58,179 nt of DNA. Origin: Oxalobacteraceae bacterium. Its GTDB lineage: Bacteria > Pseudomonadota > Gammaproteobacteria > Burkholderiales > Burkholderiaceae_D. Shown one piece after another: positions 44,635 to 52,883 of this stretch. The position numbers and the translations under genes are program-made. Where the stretch lies: NCBI GenBank assembly GCA_900299005.1, contig OMID01000029.1:1-58179 (forward strand). Direction: 5' to 3'. The notes below the pieces were generated by a model. That model made no database searches and had not been told where the DNA came from. It saw only the letters and a list, made by a program, of their open reading frames with translations. Every line of letters begins with the position of its first letter. Position 1 is the first letter of the stretch.

Positions 44635-46287
44635 ATGATGCAGTATCCCCAGAGCCCTTTGACGGGCCGGATGATGAGCCAGCCTCTGCTGATCTCGAGC
44701 CTGATCAAGCACGCCGATCGGTATTACGGTGACACCGAAGTGGTCTCGCGTCGGGTTGAAGGAGATATGCATCGCTACACCTACCGCGATTGTCACCAGC
44801 GAGCGCGCAAGCTGGCCAATGCGCTCAAACATCTGGGGGTGGCGATGGGCGATCGCGTTGCTACCCTTGCCTGGAATGGTTATCGTCATCTCGAAGCCTA
44901 CTACGCGGTATCTGGTTCTGGCGCCGTGCTGCATACGGTAAACCCCCGACTGCACCCGGAGCAGATTGCCTACATCGCTAACCACGCAGAAGATCAGTAT
45001 CTGTTTTTCGACCTGAATTTTCTGCCGGTGATCGAAGCCATTGCGCCGTTGGCCAAGACGATAAAAGGCTATGTCATGATGTGCGATCGCGATCGCATGC
45101 CGGTTGATTCCAAGGTAGCTAATTTGCTGTGCTACGAAGATCTGATTGCCAGTAGCAGCGACCAATTCGACTGGCCGCTGTTCGATGAGAACTCGGCCTC
45201 CAGCCTGTGCTACACCTCTGGGACCACGGGTAATCCCAAGGGGGCGCTGTATTCACATCGCTCCACCATGCTGCATTCCTACGCATCGGCACTGCCAGAC
45301 GCGCTGAATGTCTCCGCGCGGGATGTCGTCCTGCCGGTCGTGCCCATGTTCCATGTCAATGCCTGGGGCTTGCCGTATTCCGTGATGCTGACCGGCGCCA
45401 AGCTGGTATTCCCCGGCCCAGCGCTGGACGGAAAATCGATCTACGAACTCTTCGAGCAGGAGGGCGTGACATTTTCCGCTGGCGTGCCGACGGTCTGGCT
45501 GGGTCTTCTGACATATACCGCGCAGAATAATCTCAAATTTTCTACTTTCCGACGAACGGTGATCGGCGGCTCGGCTTGTCCGCCGGCGATGATGAAAACT
45601 TTCCGTCACGACTATGGCGTCGAAGTGGTGCACGCGTGGGGGATGACGGAGATGTCGCCTCTGGGTACCTGTTGCACACTTACTGGCAAGCATGCGCACT
45701 TGTCCGATGATGAAAAACAGGCTCGCCTTGAAAAGCAAGGGCGCGCCATTTTTGGTGTGGACATGAAGATCGTCGATGACGATGGCCAGGAATTAGCTTG
45801 GGATGGCAAGACCTATGGCAACCTGCTCGTCAAAGGTCCGTGGGTGATCGAGGCTTACTTCAAGAACGAGGGCGGCAATGTGCTGCAAGATGGCTGGTTC
45901 CCGACGGGCGATGTGGCCGTGATCGACGCGGAAGGCTACATGCAGATCACTGACCGCAGCAAAGACGTGATCAAATCCGGTGGTGAGTGGATAGGTAGCA
46001 TCGATCTTGAAAACATCGCGGTGGCGCATCCCGCCGTGTTGCAGGCGGCCTGCATCGGTATCGCTCACCCCAAATGGGATGAACGCCCCTTACTGGTCGT
46101 GGTGAAGAAACCAGGCATGGAGATCACCAAGGCGGAATTACTCAAATTTTATGAGGGAAAAATAGCAAAATGGTGGACACCGGATGATGTCGTGTTCACT
46201 GACAGTCTGCCCTTGGGCGCTACCGGAAAAATTTTGAAGAACAAGATCCGTGAAGCCTATCGCGACTACAAGCTGCCCACCGCCTGA
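44635..46287 (+). CDS. Fatty acid / carboxylic acid CoA ligase (FadD3-like)
   Basis: This 550-residue adenylate-forming enzyme activates a carboxylic acid with ATP and CoA. Motifs are the P-loop [18 protein letters not shown] (about residue 192), [40 protein letters not shown], and the C-terminal catalytic Lys in [14 protein letters not shown]. It resembles long- and medium-chain acyl-CoA synthetases of Burkholderiales. Substrate length or class cannot be fixed from sequence. A strong ribosome site (AGGAGA) precedes the ATG. It is 51 bases upstream of a branched-chain-type ABC transporter cluster in the same direction. Confidence 0.88.
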   Translation: MMQYPQSPLTGRMMSQPLLISSLIKHADRYYGDTEVVSRRVEGDMHRYTYRDCHQRARKLANALKHLGVAMGDRVATLAWNGYRHLEAYYAVSGSGAVLHTVNPRLHPEQIAYIANHAEDQYLFFDLNFLPVIEAIAPLAKTIKGYVMMCDRDRMPVDSKVANLLCYEDLIASSSDQFDWPLFDENSASSLCYTSGTTGNPKGALYSHRSTMLHSYASALPDALNVSARDVVLPVVPMFHVNAWGLPYSVMLTGAKLVFPGPALDGKSIYELFEQEGVTFSAGVPTVWLGLLTYTAQNNLKFSTFRRTVIGGSACPPAMMKTFRHDYGVEVVHAWGMTEMSPLGTCCTLTGKHAHLSDDEKQARLEKQGRAIFGVDMKIVDDDGQELAWDGKTYGNLLVKGPWVIEAYFKNEGGNVLQDGWFPTGDVAVIDAEGYMQITDRSKDVIKSGGEWIGSIDLENIAVAHPAVLQAACIGIAHPKWDERPLLVVVKKPGMEITKAELLKFYEGKIAKWWTPDDVVFTDSLPLGATGKILKNKIREAYRDYKLPTA

Positions 46288-46338
46288 TAGGGTCGTTACC
46301 ATCATCATCAACCACGACTCGCACCGGGAATTCAGGAC

Positions 46339-47286
46339 TTGGAATTCACACTGATATCACTGCTCAATGGCCTGAGCTACGGACTGCTGCTATTCATGCT
46401 GTCTTCCGGGCTGACGCTGATATTCAGCATGATGGGGGTGCTCAATTTTGCCCATGCGAGTTTCTACATGCTGGGCGCTTATTTCGGCTACGCGACCAGT
46501 CAGCTGCTTGGCTTCTGGGCAGCGTTGCTGATTGCGCCTGTGCTGACCGGACTTGCGGGAGCGCTGGTCGAACGATTTGGACTGCGCGCCGTTCACAAGT
46601 TTGGGCACGTCTCGGAATTACTGTTCACGTTTGGTCTCTCTTACGTCATCGTCGAGCTGGTGCAGCTGGTCTGGGGACGCTCGGCCGTGCCCTACAAAAT
46701 ACCCCCAGCGCTGGAGGGTCCGTTGTTTTCACTCTTCACGATGGCGTTTCCTGTTTACCGCGGGTTCATGATGCTGGTGGCGGTTCTGATGGTGTTGGCA
46801 ATATGGCTGCTCTTGACTCGCACCCGGATCGGGCTGGTCATCCAAGCTGCGCTGACCCACCCTGAGGCGGTCGAAGCGCTCGGCCACAATGTGCCTCGCG
46901 TGTTCATGATGGTTTTTGGCGGCGGCTGTGCGCTTGCCGGTCTCGCCGGTGTCATCGGTGGCAACGCCTTTGTGACCGAGCCGGCCATGGCCGCGACAGT
47001 GGGGAGCATTATTTTTGTTGTTGTCGTCGTCGGGGGCATGGGCTCCCTGGGTGGCGCCTTTCTCGCCTCGCTGCTGATCGGAATGATCCAGACTTTTGCG
47101 GTTGCGCTCGATTGGTCTCTACTCGGACCTCTGGCGCGTCTGGGCATGGTACCCAATCACGAGTGGCCAGCGTACCGATTGCTCTCGCTGACGCTCTCCG
47201 AAGTGGCGCCGATCCTGCCTTACCTGCTGCTGGTATTGGTACTGATCTTCCGACCACGCGGCCTGATGGGTAAAAGGGAGAGCTGA
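46339..47286 (+). CDS. livH: Branched-chain amino acid-type ABC transporter permease LivH
   Basis: The 315-residue inner-membrane permease, with about eight hydrophobic segments, is of the LivH family. It begins with LISLLNGLSYGLLLFMLSSG and has LIFSMMGVLNFAHASFYMLG, the characteristic N-terminal stretch. The coupling-helix region with ALTHPEAVEALGHNVPRVF is clear. The start is TTG at 46339. It forms a heterodimeric channel with LivM (next gene, 2 bases apart). The substrate need not be a branched-chain amino acid, since relatives import aromatic and other carboxylic acids. Confidence 0.9.
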   Translation: MEFTLISLLNGLSYGLLLFMLSSGLTLIFSMMGVLNFAHASFYMLGAYFGYATSQLLGFWAALLIAPVLTGLAGALVERFGLRAVHKFGHVSELLFTFGLSYVIVELVQLVWGRSAVPYKIPPALEGPLFSLFTMAFPVYRGFMMLVAVLMVLAIWLLLTRTRIGLVIQAALTHPEAVEALGHNVPRVFMMVFGGGCALAGLAGVIGGNAFVTEPAMAATVGSIIFVVVVVGGMGSLGGAFLASLLIGMIQTFAVALDWSLLGPLARLGMVPNHEWPAYRLLSLTLSEVAPILPYLLLVLVLIFRPRGLMGKRES

Positions 47287-47288
47287 GC

Positions 47289-48578
47289 ATGCCAGTCGGG
47301 CCACTGCGATACTCACCCCTCAACCTGAGCCGCTGGCTGGTGTGGAGCAGCTTTGCGCTGGCATTGATCATTGCACCGCTTGTGTTCAGCTCCGGCAGCA
47401 GCGTATCGCTCCTCTCGCTGATGGGGACAGTCATGATTTTCGCGCTGTCGTACAACATGCTGCTCGGCCAGAGCGGGATGCTGTCCTTTGGTCATGCGGT
47501 CTATTCCGGTCTGGGTGCCTTCTTCGCTATCCACGCGATCAATCTGGCCAGCCATGGGGTAGGGTTGGTGCCATTGACCCTGGTGCCGCTGGTGGGCGGC
47601 ATCGCGGGTTTGTTATTTGGCGCGCTTTTTGGCTATGTGACCACTCGTCGGGCTGGCACGGCGTTTTCCATGATTACGATGGGAATCGTGGAACTGGTGT
47701 TCGCTTGCTCCCTGATGTTTCCCGGTTTTTTCGGTGGCGAGGGTGGAATATCGGGTAATCGAGTGTACGGACAACCGGTGCTCGGTATCAGCTTTGGTCC
47801 GCAGATCCATGTCTACTATCTCATTGCGTTCTGGTTGTTCATCAGTACGATCGCCATGTTCGCCTTGGCGCATACGCCTTTGGGTCGGATTGCCAACGCT
47901 GTCCGTGACAATCCTGAACGCGCGGAGTTCGTCGGCTATGACCCTCAGCGAGTGCGTTTCCTCATGCTGATGTTGTCCGCTTTCTTCGCCGGGATATCGG
48001 GTGGTCTGACAGCGATCAATTTCGAGATTGTCAGTGCTGAGAACGAGAGCGCCGCTCGGTCTGGCGCCGTGCTGCTGTTCGCCTTCATCGGCGGCACAGG
48101 CGTGTTTTTTGGACCGATGCTGGGGGCAGTTATTGGTGTGCTGCTGACGGTGATGTTGCCCGAATTGACCAAAGCCTGGTTGCTGTACCTGGGATTGTTT
48201 TTCATCATGATGGTGATGTACGCACCGGGGGGGCTGGCAAGCCTGATCCTGATGAACGTGCGTCTGGCATCGGCAGGTTTGATGCCCCGGGTTCTTCCCG
48301 CCATGCTCAGGCTGGCCGCGCCTCTGCTCATCGCCTTGGCGGGTTTTATCATGTTGATCGAAATGACGTACCGACTATCTCTGGACGCAGCGCACGGCAC
48401 CTCGCTGCACGTGTTTGGTATCAGCGTTGAAGCTACTGCTGCCCCGGCGTGGCTCTGCGCAATCGTGATGCTGCTGATTGGTGGTATTTTTTTCCTGAAG
48501 TGTCGGAAGCCCTTCCTGAATGTCTGGGGTGACGCTCAGGCAGAAACCGAGCGCGCATTGCGGGGAGGGCGGCGATGA
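47289..48578 (+). CDS. livM: Branched-chain amino acid-type ABC transporter permease LivM, C-terminally extended
   Basis: The 429-residue permease has the LivM core: VMIFALSYNMLLGQSGMLSFGHAVYSG is represented in shorter motifs such as GQSGMLSFGHAVYSGLG, then YVTTRRAGTAFSMITMG and the loop IANAVRDNPERAEFVGYD. The typical core ends near residue 320. Here about 105 more residues follow, with two extra hydrophobic segments (LRLAAPLLIALAGFIMLIEM and PAWLCAIVMLLIGGIFFL) and a charged tail. Such extended forms occur in proteobacteria. The purpose is unknown. It overlaps livG by four bases (ATGA). Confidence 0.88.
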   Translation: MPVGPLRYSPLNLSRWLVWSSFALALIIAPLVFSSGSSVSLLSLMGTVMIFALSYNMLLGQSGMLSFGHAVYSGLGAFFAIHAINLASHGVGLVPLTLVPLVGGIAGLLFGALFGYVTTRRAGTAFSMITMGIVELVFACSLMFPGFFGGEGGISGNRVYGQPVLGISFGPQIHVYYLIAFWLFISTIAMFALAHTPLGRIANAVRDNPERAEFVGYDPQRVRFLMLMLSAFFAGISGGLTAINFEIVSAENESAARSGAVLLFAFIGGTGVFFGPMLGAVIGVLLTVMLPELTKAWLLYLGLFFIMMVMYAPGGLASLILMNVRLASAGLMPRVLPAMLRLAAPLLIALAGFIMLIEMTYRLSLDAAHGTSLHVFGISVEATAAPAWLCAIVMLLIGGIFFLKCRKPFLNVWGDAQAETERALRGGRR

Positions 48579-49342
48579 GCACGACCATTCTCGAGCTCAA
48601 GGATGTCCGCAAGCAGTTTGGCAGCGCCGAGATCATCCGGGGAGTGAACCTGTCCGTTCGAACCGGGGAACGCATTGCCATCATCGGCCCCAATGGGGCG
48701 GGTAAATCGACGCTGTTCAATCTCATCTCCGGGCGCTTTGCCCCCAGCAGCGGCGAGATTACGCTCAATGGCCGTCCGATTGCTGGTCTGGCCCCATCTC
48801 AGATTAACCGGCTTGGACTCTCGCGTAGTTTTCAGATAACCAACATCTTCCATCGGTTGTCGGTATTCGAGAACTTGCGCTGTTCGGTGCTCTGGTCACT
48901 GGGTTACCGCTATTCGTTCTGGCACAAGTTGAGTGGTCTCAAAGACGTCCGCGAGCTGGCTGAGCAGGTGATGGAAGCTATTGGCCTTTCATGGCGAAGG
49001 GATACGCCTGCGGGTCTGCTGACCTATGCAGAGCAGCGTGCACTGGAAATCGGCATCACGGTGGCAGGGGGGGCAGAACTGATTTTGCTGGATGAACCTA
49101 CCGCTGGCATGAGTCGCTCGGAATCGGATCGGGCGGTTGAATTAATTCGCCATGTCACTCAAGGCAAAACTTTGCTGATGGTCGAACACGACATGAGCGT
49201 TGTCTTTGGTGTCGCTGATCGCATTGCCGTGGTTGTGTACGGCGAAGTAATTGCTTTTGATACGCCCGCATCGGTTCGAGACAATCCGCGCGTGCAGGAA
49301 GCCTATCTGGGTGGTCATGCCTCGGTGAAGGAGGCCTCGTGA
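48575..49342 (+). CDS. livG: ABC transporter ATP-binding protein LivG with altered signature motif
   Basis: This 255-residue ATPase has Walker A IIGPNGAGKSTLFN (about residues 37-50), Walker B LILLDEPTAGMS and the H-loop in LMVEHDMSVVF, all normal. The signature motif reads LLTYAEQRALEIG: the position that is Gly in LSYGEQ-type LivG motifs is Ala152 (codon 49028-49030). In ABC dimers the signature of one subunit completes the ATP site of the other, so this change affects the site built on the Walker A of LivF, which is also altered. It overlaps livF by four bases (GTGA). Confidence 0.92.
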   Translation: MSTTILELKDVRKQFGSAEIIRGVNLSVRTGERIAIIGPNGAGKSTLFNLISGRFAPSSGEITLNGRPIAGLAPSQINRLGLSRSFQITNIFHRLSVFENLRCSVLWSLGYRYSFWHKLSGLKDVRELAEQVMEAIGLSWRRDTPAGLLTYAEQRALEIGITVAGGAELILLDEPTAGMSRSESDRAVELIRHVTQGKTLLMVEHDMSVVFGVADRIAVVVYGEVIAFDTPASVRDNPRVQEAYLGGHASVKEAS

Positions 49343-50040
49343 CTCCCTTGCTTGAAATACATGACCTGCATGCCTACTACGGCAAGAGCCATGTACTTCA
49401 TGGCGTGAACCTCACCGTGGAGCAAGGCGAGATTGTCAGCCTTCTGGGCCGCAACGGCGTTGGTCGCTCGACCACGGTGAAAGCGGTCATGGGCTTGGTC
49501 AGCGCGACGGGGTCGGTGAAGTTCAAGGGTAATCAGATTCTCGGACTGCCGGCTTACCGAGTCGCGCACTGCGGACTCGGTTACGTTCCTGAAAACCGCG
49601 ATATTTTCCCCACCCTGACCGTTGAGCAGAATCTGATTCTCGGCGAGAAGAAGGGGAAAGCGTCGCGCTGGTGCGTCGATGAGATGTACGCAATGTTCCC
49701 CCGACTGCGCGAGCGTCAGCATACCCAGGCTGGCGTATTGTCAGGCGGAGAGCAGCAGATGCTCACGCTGTGCCGCACCTTGATGGGAGACCCCGATCTG
49801 GTCATGATCGACGAGCCCACGGAAGGACTGGCGCCGAAGATCGTCGAACAGGTGGCTGATTATTTGCAGGCACTCAAGCGGCGTGGCATATCCGTCCTGC
49901 TGGTGGAACAAAAGCTTGCCATTGCGCTCGAGATCTCACAGCGGGTTTACGTGATGGGAAGGGGTGCGATCGTGTTCGAGGGAACTCCGGCCAGTCTGCG
50001 CGGAGATGTTATCGTACGCAAAGAATGGCTGGAGGTATGA
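49339..50040 (+). CDS. livF: ABC transporter ATP-binding protein LivF with altered Walker A
   Basis: This 233-residue ATPase pairs with LivG. Its signature LSGGEQQMLTLCR and Walker B LVMIDEPTEGLAP are normal. The H-loop position is Gln (LLVEQKLAIAL), as is usual for LivF. The Walker A reads LLGRNGVGRSTTVK: the phosphate-binding Lys is Arg43 (CGC, 49465-49467). Such a change normally lowers ATP binding or hydrolysis. The start is GTG, overlapping the livG stop. An alternative reading is that the Arg form is a tolerated lineage variant. Confidence 0.92.
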   Translation: MTPLLEIHDLHAYYGKSHVLHGVNLTVEQGEIVSLLGRNGVGRSTTVKAVMGLVSATGSVKFKGNQILGLPAYRVAHCGLGYVPENRDIFPTLTVEQNLILGEKKGKASRWCVDEMYAMFPRLRERQHTQAGVLSGGEQQMLTLCRTLMGDPDLVMIDEPTEGLAPKIVEQVADYLQALKRRGISVLLVEQKLAIALEISQRVYVMGRGAIVFEGTPASLRGDVIVRKEWLEV

Positions 50041-50100
50041 ACTTATCCTACCCACGGCCAATCCTTGTTAATCAAGATCATCAGGTACCGAAGGAGTCCC

Positions 50101-51342
50101 ATGAAATCGCTGAACCGCCCATTGATGGCTGGCTTGACGCTGGCCTTTGCCGTGCTTCCAGTCACTGCGCTGTCGGACAATATCAAAATCGCATTTATCG
50201 ATCCGCTATCCGGTCCGTTTGCGCCGGTGGGGCAGAACACCTTCCGCAGTTTTCAAATTTCTGCCGAGATCGCCAACCGTGAGAAATGGGCTTTGGGTCA
50301 TACGTTCGAGATCACTGGCTTCGACAACAAGGCCAGCCCGCAAGAATCCCTGACTGTGCTTAAAACCGTCATTGATCAGGGTTATCGCTACATTGCCCAG
50401 GGCAATGGTTCGGGTGCTGCAGGTGCGCTGATTGATGCGATCAACAAGCATAACGAGCGCAACCCAGGCAAGGAAATCGTGTTTCTCAATTATGCGGCGG
50501 TTGATCCTGATCTGACTAACAGCAAGTGCAGTTTCTGGCATTTTCGTCTTGATGCGAACTCGGACATGAAGATGGAGGCCCTGACTACCTTTCTCATCAA
50601 GGACAAGTCGGTTAAGAAGGTGTACATCATCGGCCAGAACTATGCGCACGGTCATCAGGTGACAAGGGCGGCAAAAGAGTACCTGAGTCGCAAGCGACCC
50701 GATATCGAGATCGTCGGTGACGATCTTCATCCGATAGGCAGTGTGAAAGATTTCGCACCCTACGTCGCCAAGATCAGTGCTAGCGGTGCGGACACGGTTA
50801 TCACCGGTAACTGGGGTTCCGATCTTGCCCTGCTGGTAAAGGCAGCACGCGAGTCTGATCTGAAAGCCAAGTTTTACACGTACTATGCGTACACGACCGG
50901 TGTCCCCACCGTTATGGGATCGACCGCTGCCGATCACGTGCGTTACGTGGGTACCTGGAATGTGAACAGCGAAATTGCTGCAGGCAAGGATATCGTTGAA
51001 TCATTCAAGAAAAAATACAGCGATGACTTTTACGCAGCGACCGCCTATTCCGCCGTTCAACTGCTGGCCAAGGGTATTGTTCAGGCAAAGTCAACCGACC
51101 CGGTCAAGGTGGCATTTGCGATGGAGGGACAAAAATTCAAGTCGTTGAACGGCGAGGTCGAGATGCGAAAGACGGACCATCAGTTGCAGCAGCCGCTATA
51201 TATCAACACGTGGGTGAAGGTTAATGGCAAGGATGTGAAGTTCGATCAGGAGAACACGGGTTATGGCTGGCGCACTGAACAGAAGGTGGAGCCCTATGTT
51301 GCGGCACAACCGACTTCGTGCAGCATGAAACGTCCTTCATAA
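50101..51342 (+). CDS. Periplasmic substrate-binding protein of the Liv-type ABC transporter
   Basis: This 413-residue type I periplasmic binding protein has a signal peptide (LMAGLTLAFAVLPVTALSDN), then KIAFIDPLSGPFAPVGQNTF, the standard opening of the family. Later segments VYIIGQNYAHGHQVTRAAKE and ADTVITGNWGSDLALLVKAA mark the second lobe. The start at 50101 follows AAGGAG. It delivers the ligand to LivHM. The ligand is not deducible, but the flanking acyl-CoA ligase and beta-oxidation genes suggest a carboxylic acid. It is followed by a strong terminator. Confidence 0.9.
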   Translation: MKSLNRPLMAGLTLAFAVLPVTALSDNIKIAFIDPLSGPFAPVGQNTFRSFQISAEIANREKWALGHTFEITGFDNKASPQESLTVLKTVIDQGYRYIAQGNGSGAAGALIDAINKHNERNPGKEIVFLNYAAVDPDLTNSKCSFWHFRLDANSDMKMEALTTFLIKDKSVKKVYIIGQNYAHGHQVTRAAKEYLSRKRPDIEIVGDDLHPIGSVKDFAPYVAKISASGADTVITGNWGSDLALLVKAARESDLKAKFYTYYAYTTGVPTVMGSTAADHVRYVGTWNVNSEIAAGKDIVESFKKKYSDDFYAATAYSAVQLLAKGIVQAKSTDPVKVAFAMEGQKFKSLNGEVEMRKTDHQLQQPLYINTWVKVNGKDVKFDQENTGYGWRTEQKVEPYVAAQPTSCSMKRPS

Positions 51343-51377
51343 GCACGCACAGACACCGAATTCGCCTCGGTGGCTCG

Positions 51378-51401
51378 AGCCCGCGTTATGCGGGCTTTTT
51401 T
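51378..51401 (+). terminator. Intrinsic terminator after the first binding protein gene
   Basis: The stem AGCCCGC/GCGGGCT (7 bp), with a 5-base loop, is followed by six T residues. It separates the liv operon from the second binding-protein gene. Confidence 0.88.
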
Positions 51402-51520
51402 GTTGGCAGCAAAAACGCTCGATCAGGAGGTGGGGTCTTCGCCACAGTCTGCGCGCTGCTATGGACAGACCTTTGCGACAACCGAGACACTCGTGCTCAT
51501 CCAAACCGAGGGAGGGTGAG

Positions 51521-52768
51521 ATGGGTAAGGTGGGTCGCTACGGGTCAGCATCAGTGGTCAAAGGGTCAATGATGAGGGTACAAACGATCATGTTGCTGGC
51601 AATACTCTCGGGCTATGTCACACCAGCCTGTGCCGAGACACTGCGGATAGGGCTCAGCGGACCCTTTAGTGGCGGATCAAGTCCGATGGGCGAGAGCATG
51701 CGCAACGGCGTCAGACTGGCAGTGGCTGAAATCAATGGCGCTGGGGGCATCCATGGTGTTCCGATCGAGCTCGTTGAGCGTGACGATACGGCAAATGAGC
51801 AGGTCGGCGCAAAAATTGCGGAAGAGCTGACGCAGCTGCGAGTAATAGCGACCATCGGCATTGTCAACACAGGTGTTGGTCTTGCTTCTATCGATTACTA
51901 TCAGCGCGCGAAGATTCCATTAATTATTGCCGTATCCACGGGGCCTGCACTCACGCGTAAGTTCGCGCCGCCAGCGGCAGTTGCTAATTATATTTTTCGG
52001 GTGTCGCCCACGCTGGATCTGGAAGCACGGGTGCTCGCCACTGATCTCAAAAAGAAATCGCTGCTCAAGGTCGCTTTGCTCGCCGACACGACGGCTTACG
52101 GTGAAAGTGGTGCGCTCGCCTTTGCGGAGCAGGCAAGGTTAATGGGGCTCGATCTCGTATCCCAGCAACGGTTCAAGCTTGGCGACAGCGACATGAGCGT
52201 GCCGATCAAGAACGCAAGAGCCGCCGGGGCACAAGTAATCGTCGCCTGGGGCATCGGACCTGAGCTGGCCTCCATTGCAAAAGGCATGCGTTCTTCCGGT
52301 TGGCGGGTACCTCTGCTGGGAAGCTGGACGCTTTCCATGCGAAATTTCATGGATATTGCAGGCGCTGCCGGCGATGGTGCGTTGATGCCACAGACCTTCA
52401 TTCAGGATGCTGGCTCCATTGCGAAAAACAGTTTTCTTCTGGCCTACCAACGAACGTTCAAGACAGACAGGATTCCTTCCCCGATGAGCGCTGCGCAGGG
52501 TTATGACGGAATGCATTTGCTGGCGCATGCCATACGGCAGGCCAAGTCATTGCATGGCGATGCCATCCGGCAGGCAATGGAACATCTAAATTTTCGCTAT
52601 CAGGGCGTAGTGACCAGTTACGAAGATCCTTTCAGCGCGGAGGATCATGACGCGATCACGGCCAACATGATCGTGATGGGCAAAGTGAGCGGCGGTCGTG
52701 TCGAGTACGCCTATCATGAGGATCAGCAGCGTAGTGCACTGCTGAGAATGAAACGCACGGGCAATTAA
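51521..52768 (+). CDS. Second periplasmic binding protein, Liv type
   Basis: This 415-residue type I binding protein is unlike its upstream neighbour in detail. After a signal peptide (TIMLLAILSGYVTPACAET) comes LRIGLSGPFSGGSSPMGESM, then VAEINGAGGIHGVPIELVER, the typical LivK-like first lobe, and VALLADTTAYGESGALAFAE in the hinge region. The start at 51521 follows GGAGGGTGAG. The Met pair at 51569/51572 would give a more ordinary signal length. It is separated from the transporter by a terminator and may have its own promoter, possibly offering a second ligand to the same permease. Confidence 0.85.
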   Translation: MGKVGRYGSASVVKGSMMRVQTIMLLAILSGYVTPACAETLRIGLSGPFSGGSSPMGESMRNGVRLAVAEINGAGGIHGVPIELVERDDTANEQVGAKIAEELTQLRVIATIGIVNTGVGLASIDYYQRAKIPLIIAVSTGPALTRKFAPPAAVANYIFRVSPTLDLEARVLATDLKKKSLLKVALLADTTAYGESGALAFAEQARLMGLDLVSQQRFKLGDSDMSVPIKNARAAGAQVIVAWGIGPELASIAKGMRSSGWRVPLLGSWTLSMRNFMDIAGAAGDGALMPQTFIQDAGSIAKNSFLLAYQRTFKTDRIPSPMSAAQGYDGMHLLAHAIRQAKSLHGDAIRQAMEHLNFRYQGVVTSYEDPFSAEDHDAITANMIVMGKVSGGRVEYAYHEDQQRSALLRMKRTGN

Positions 52769-52883
52769 AATACGGTCGTGCTTTCCTGAGTTATAGTGGC
52801 GGTTTCATGCCCCCTGTGGGGGCAGCGATGTTCGCGCCGGATACGCTCGGCCAGATCGATACAACATTACCGGAGACACTTGA

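Noticed and set aside
52809-52823. GC-rich hairpin (GCCCCC/GGGGGC) before the fadB-like gene as a terminator.
   Set aside because: No T-run follows and it sits in the leader of fadB. It may be a leader hairpin, but nothing supports termination.
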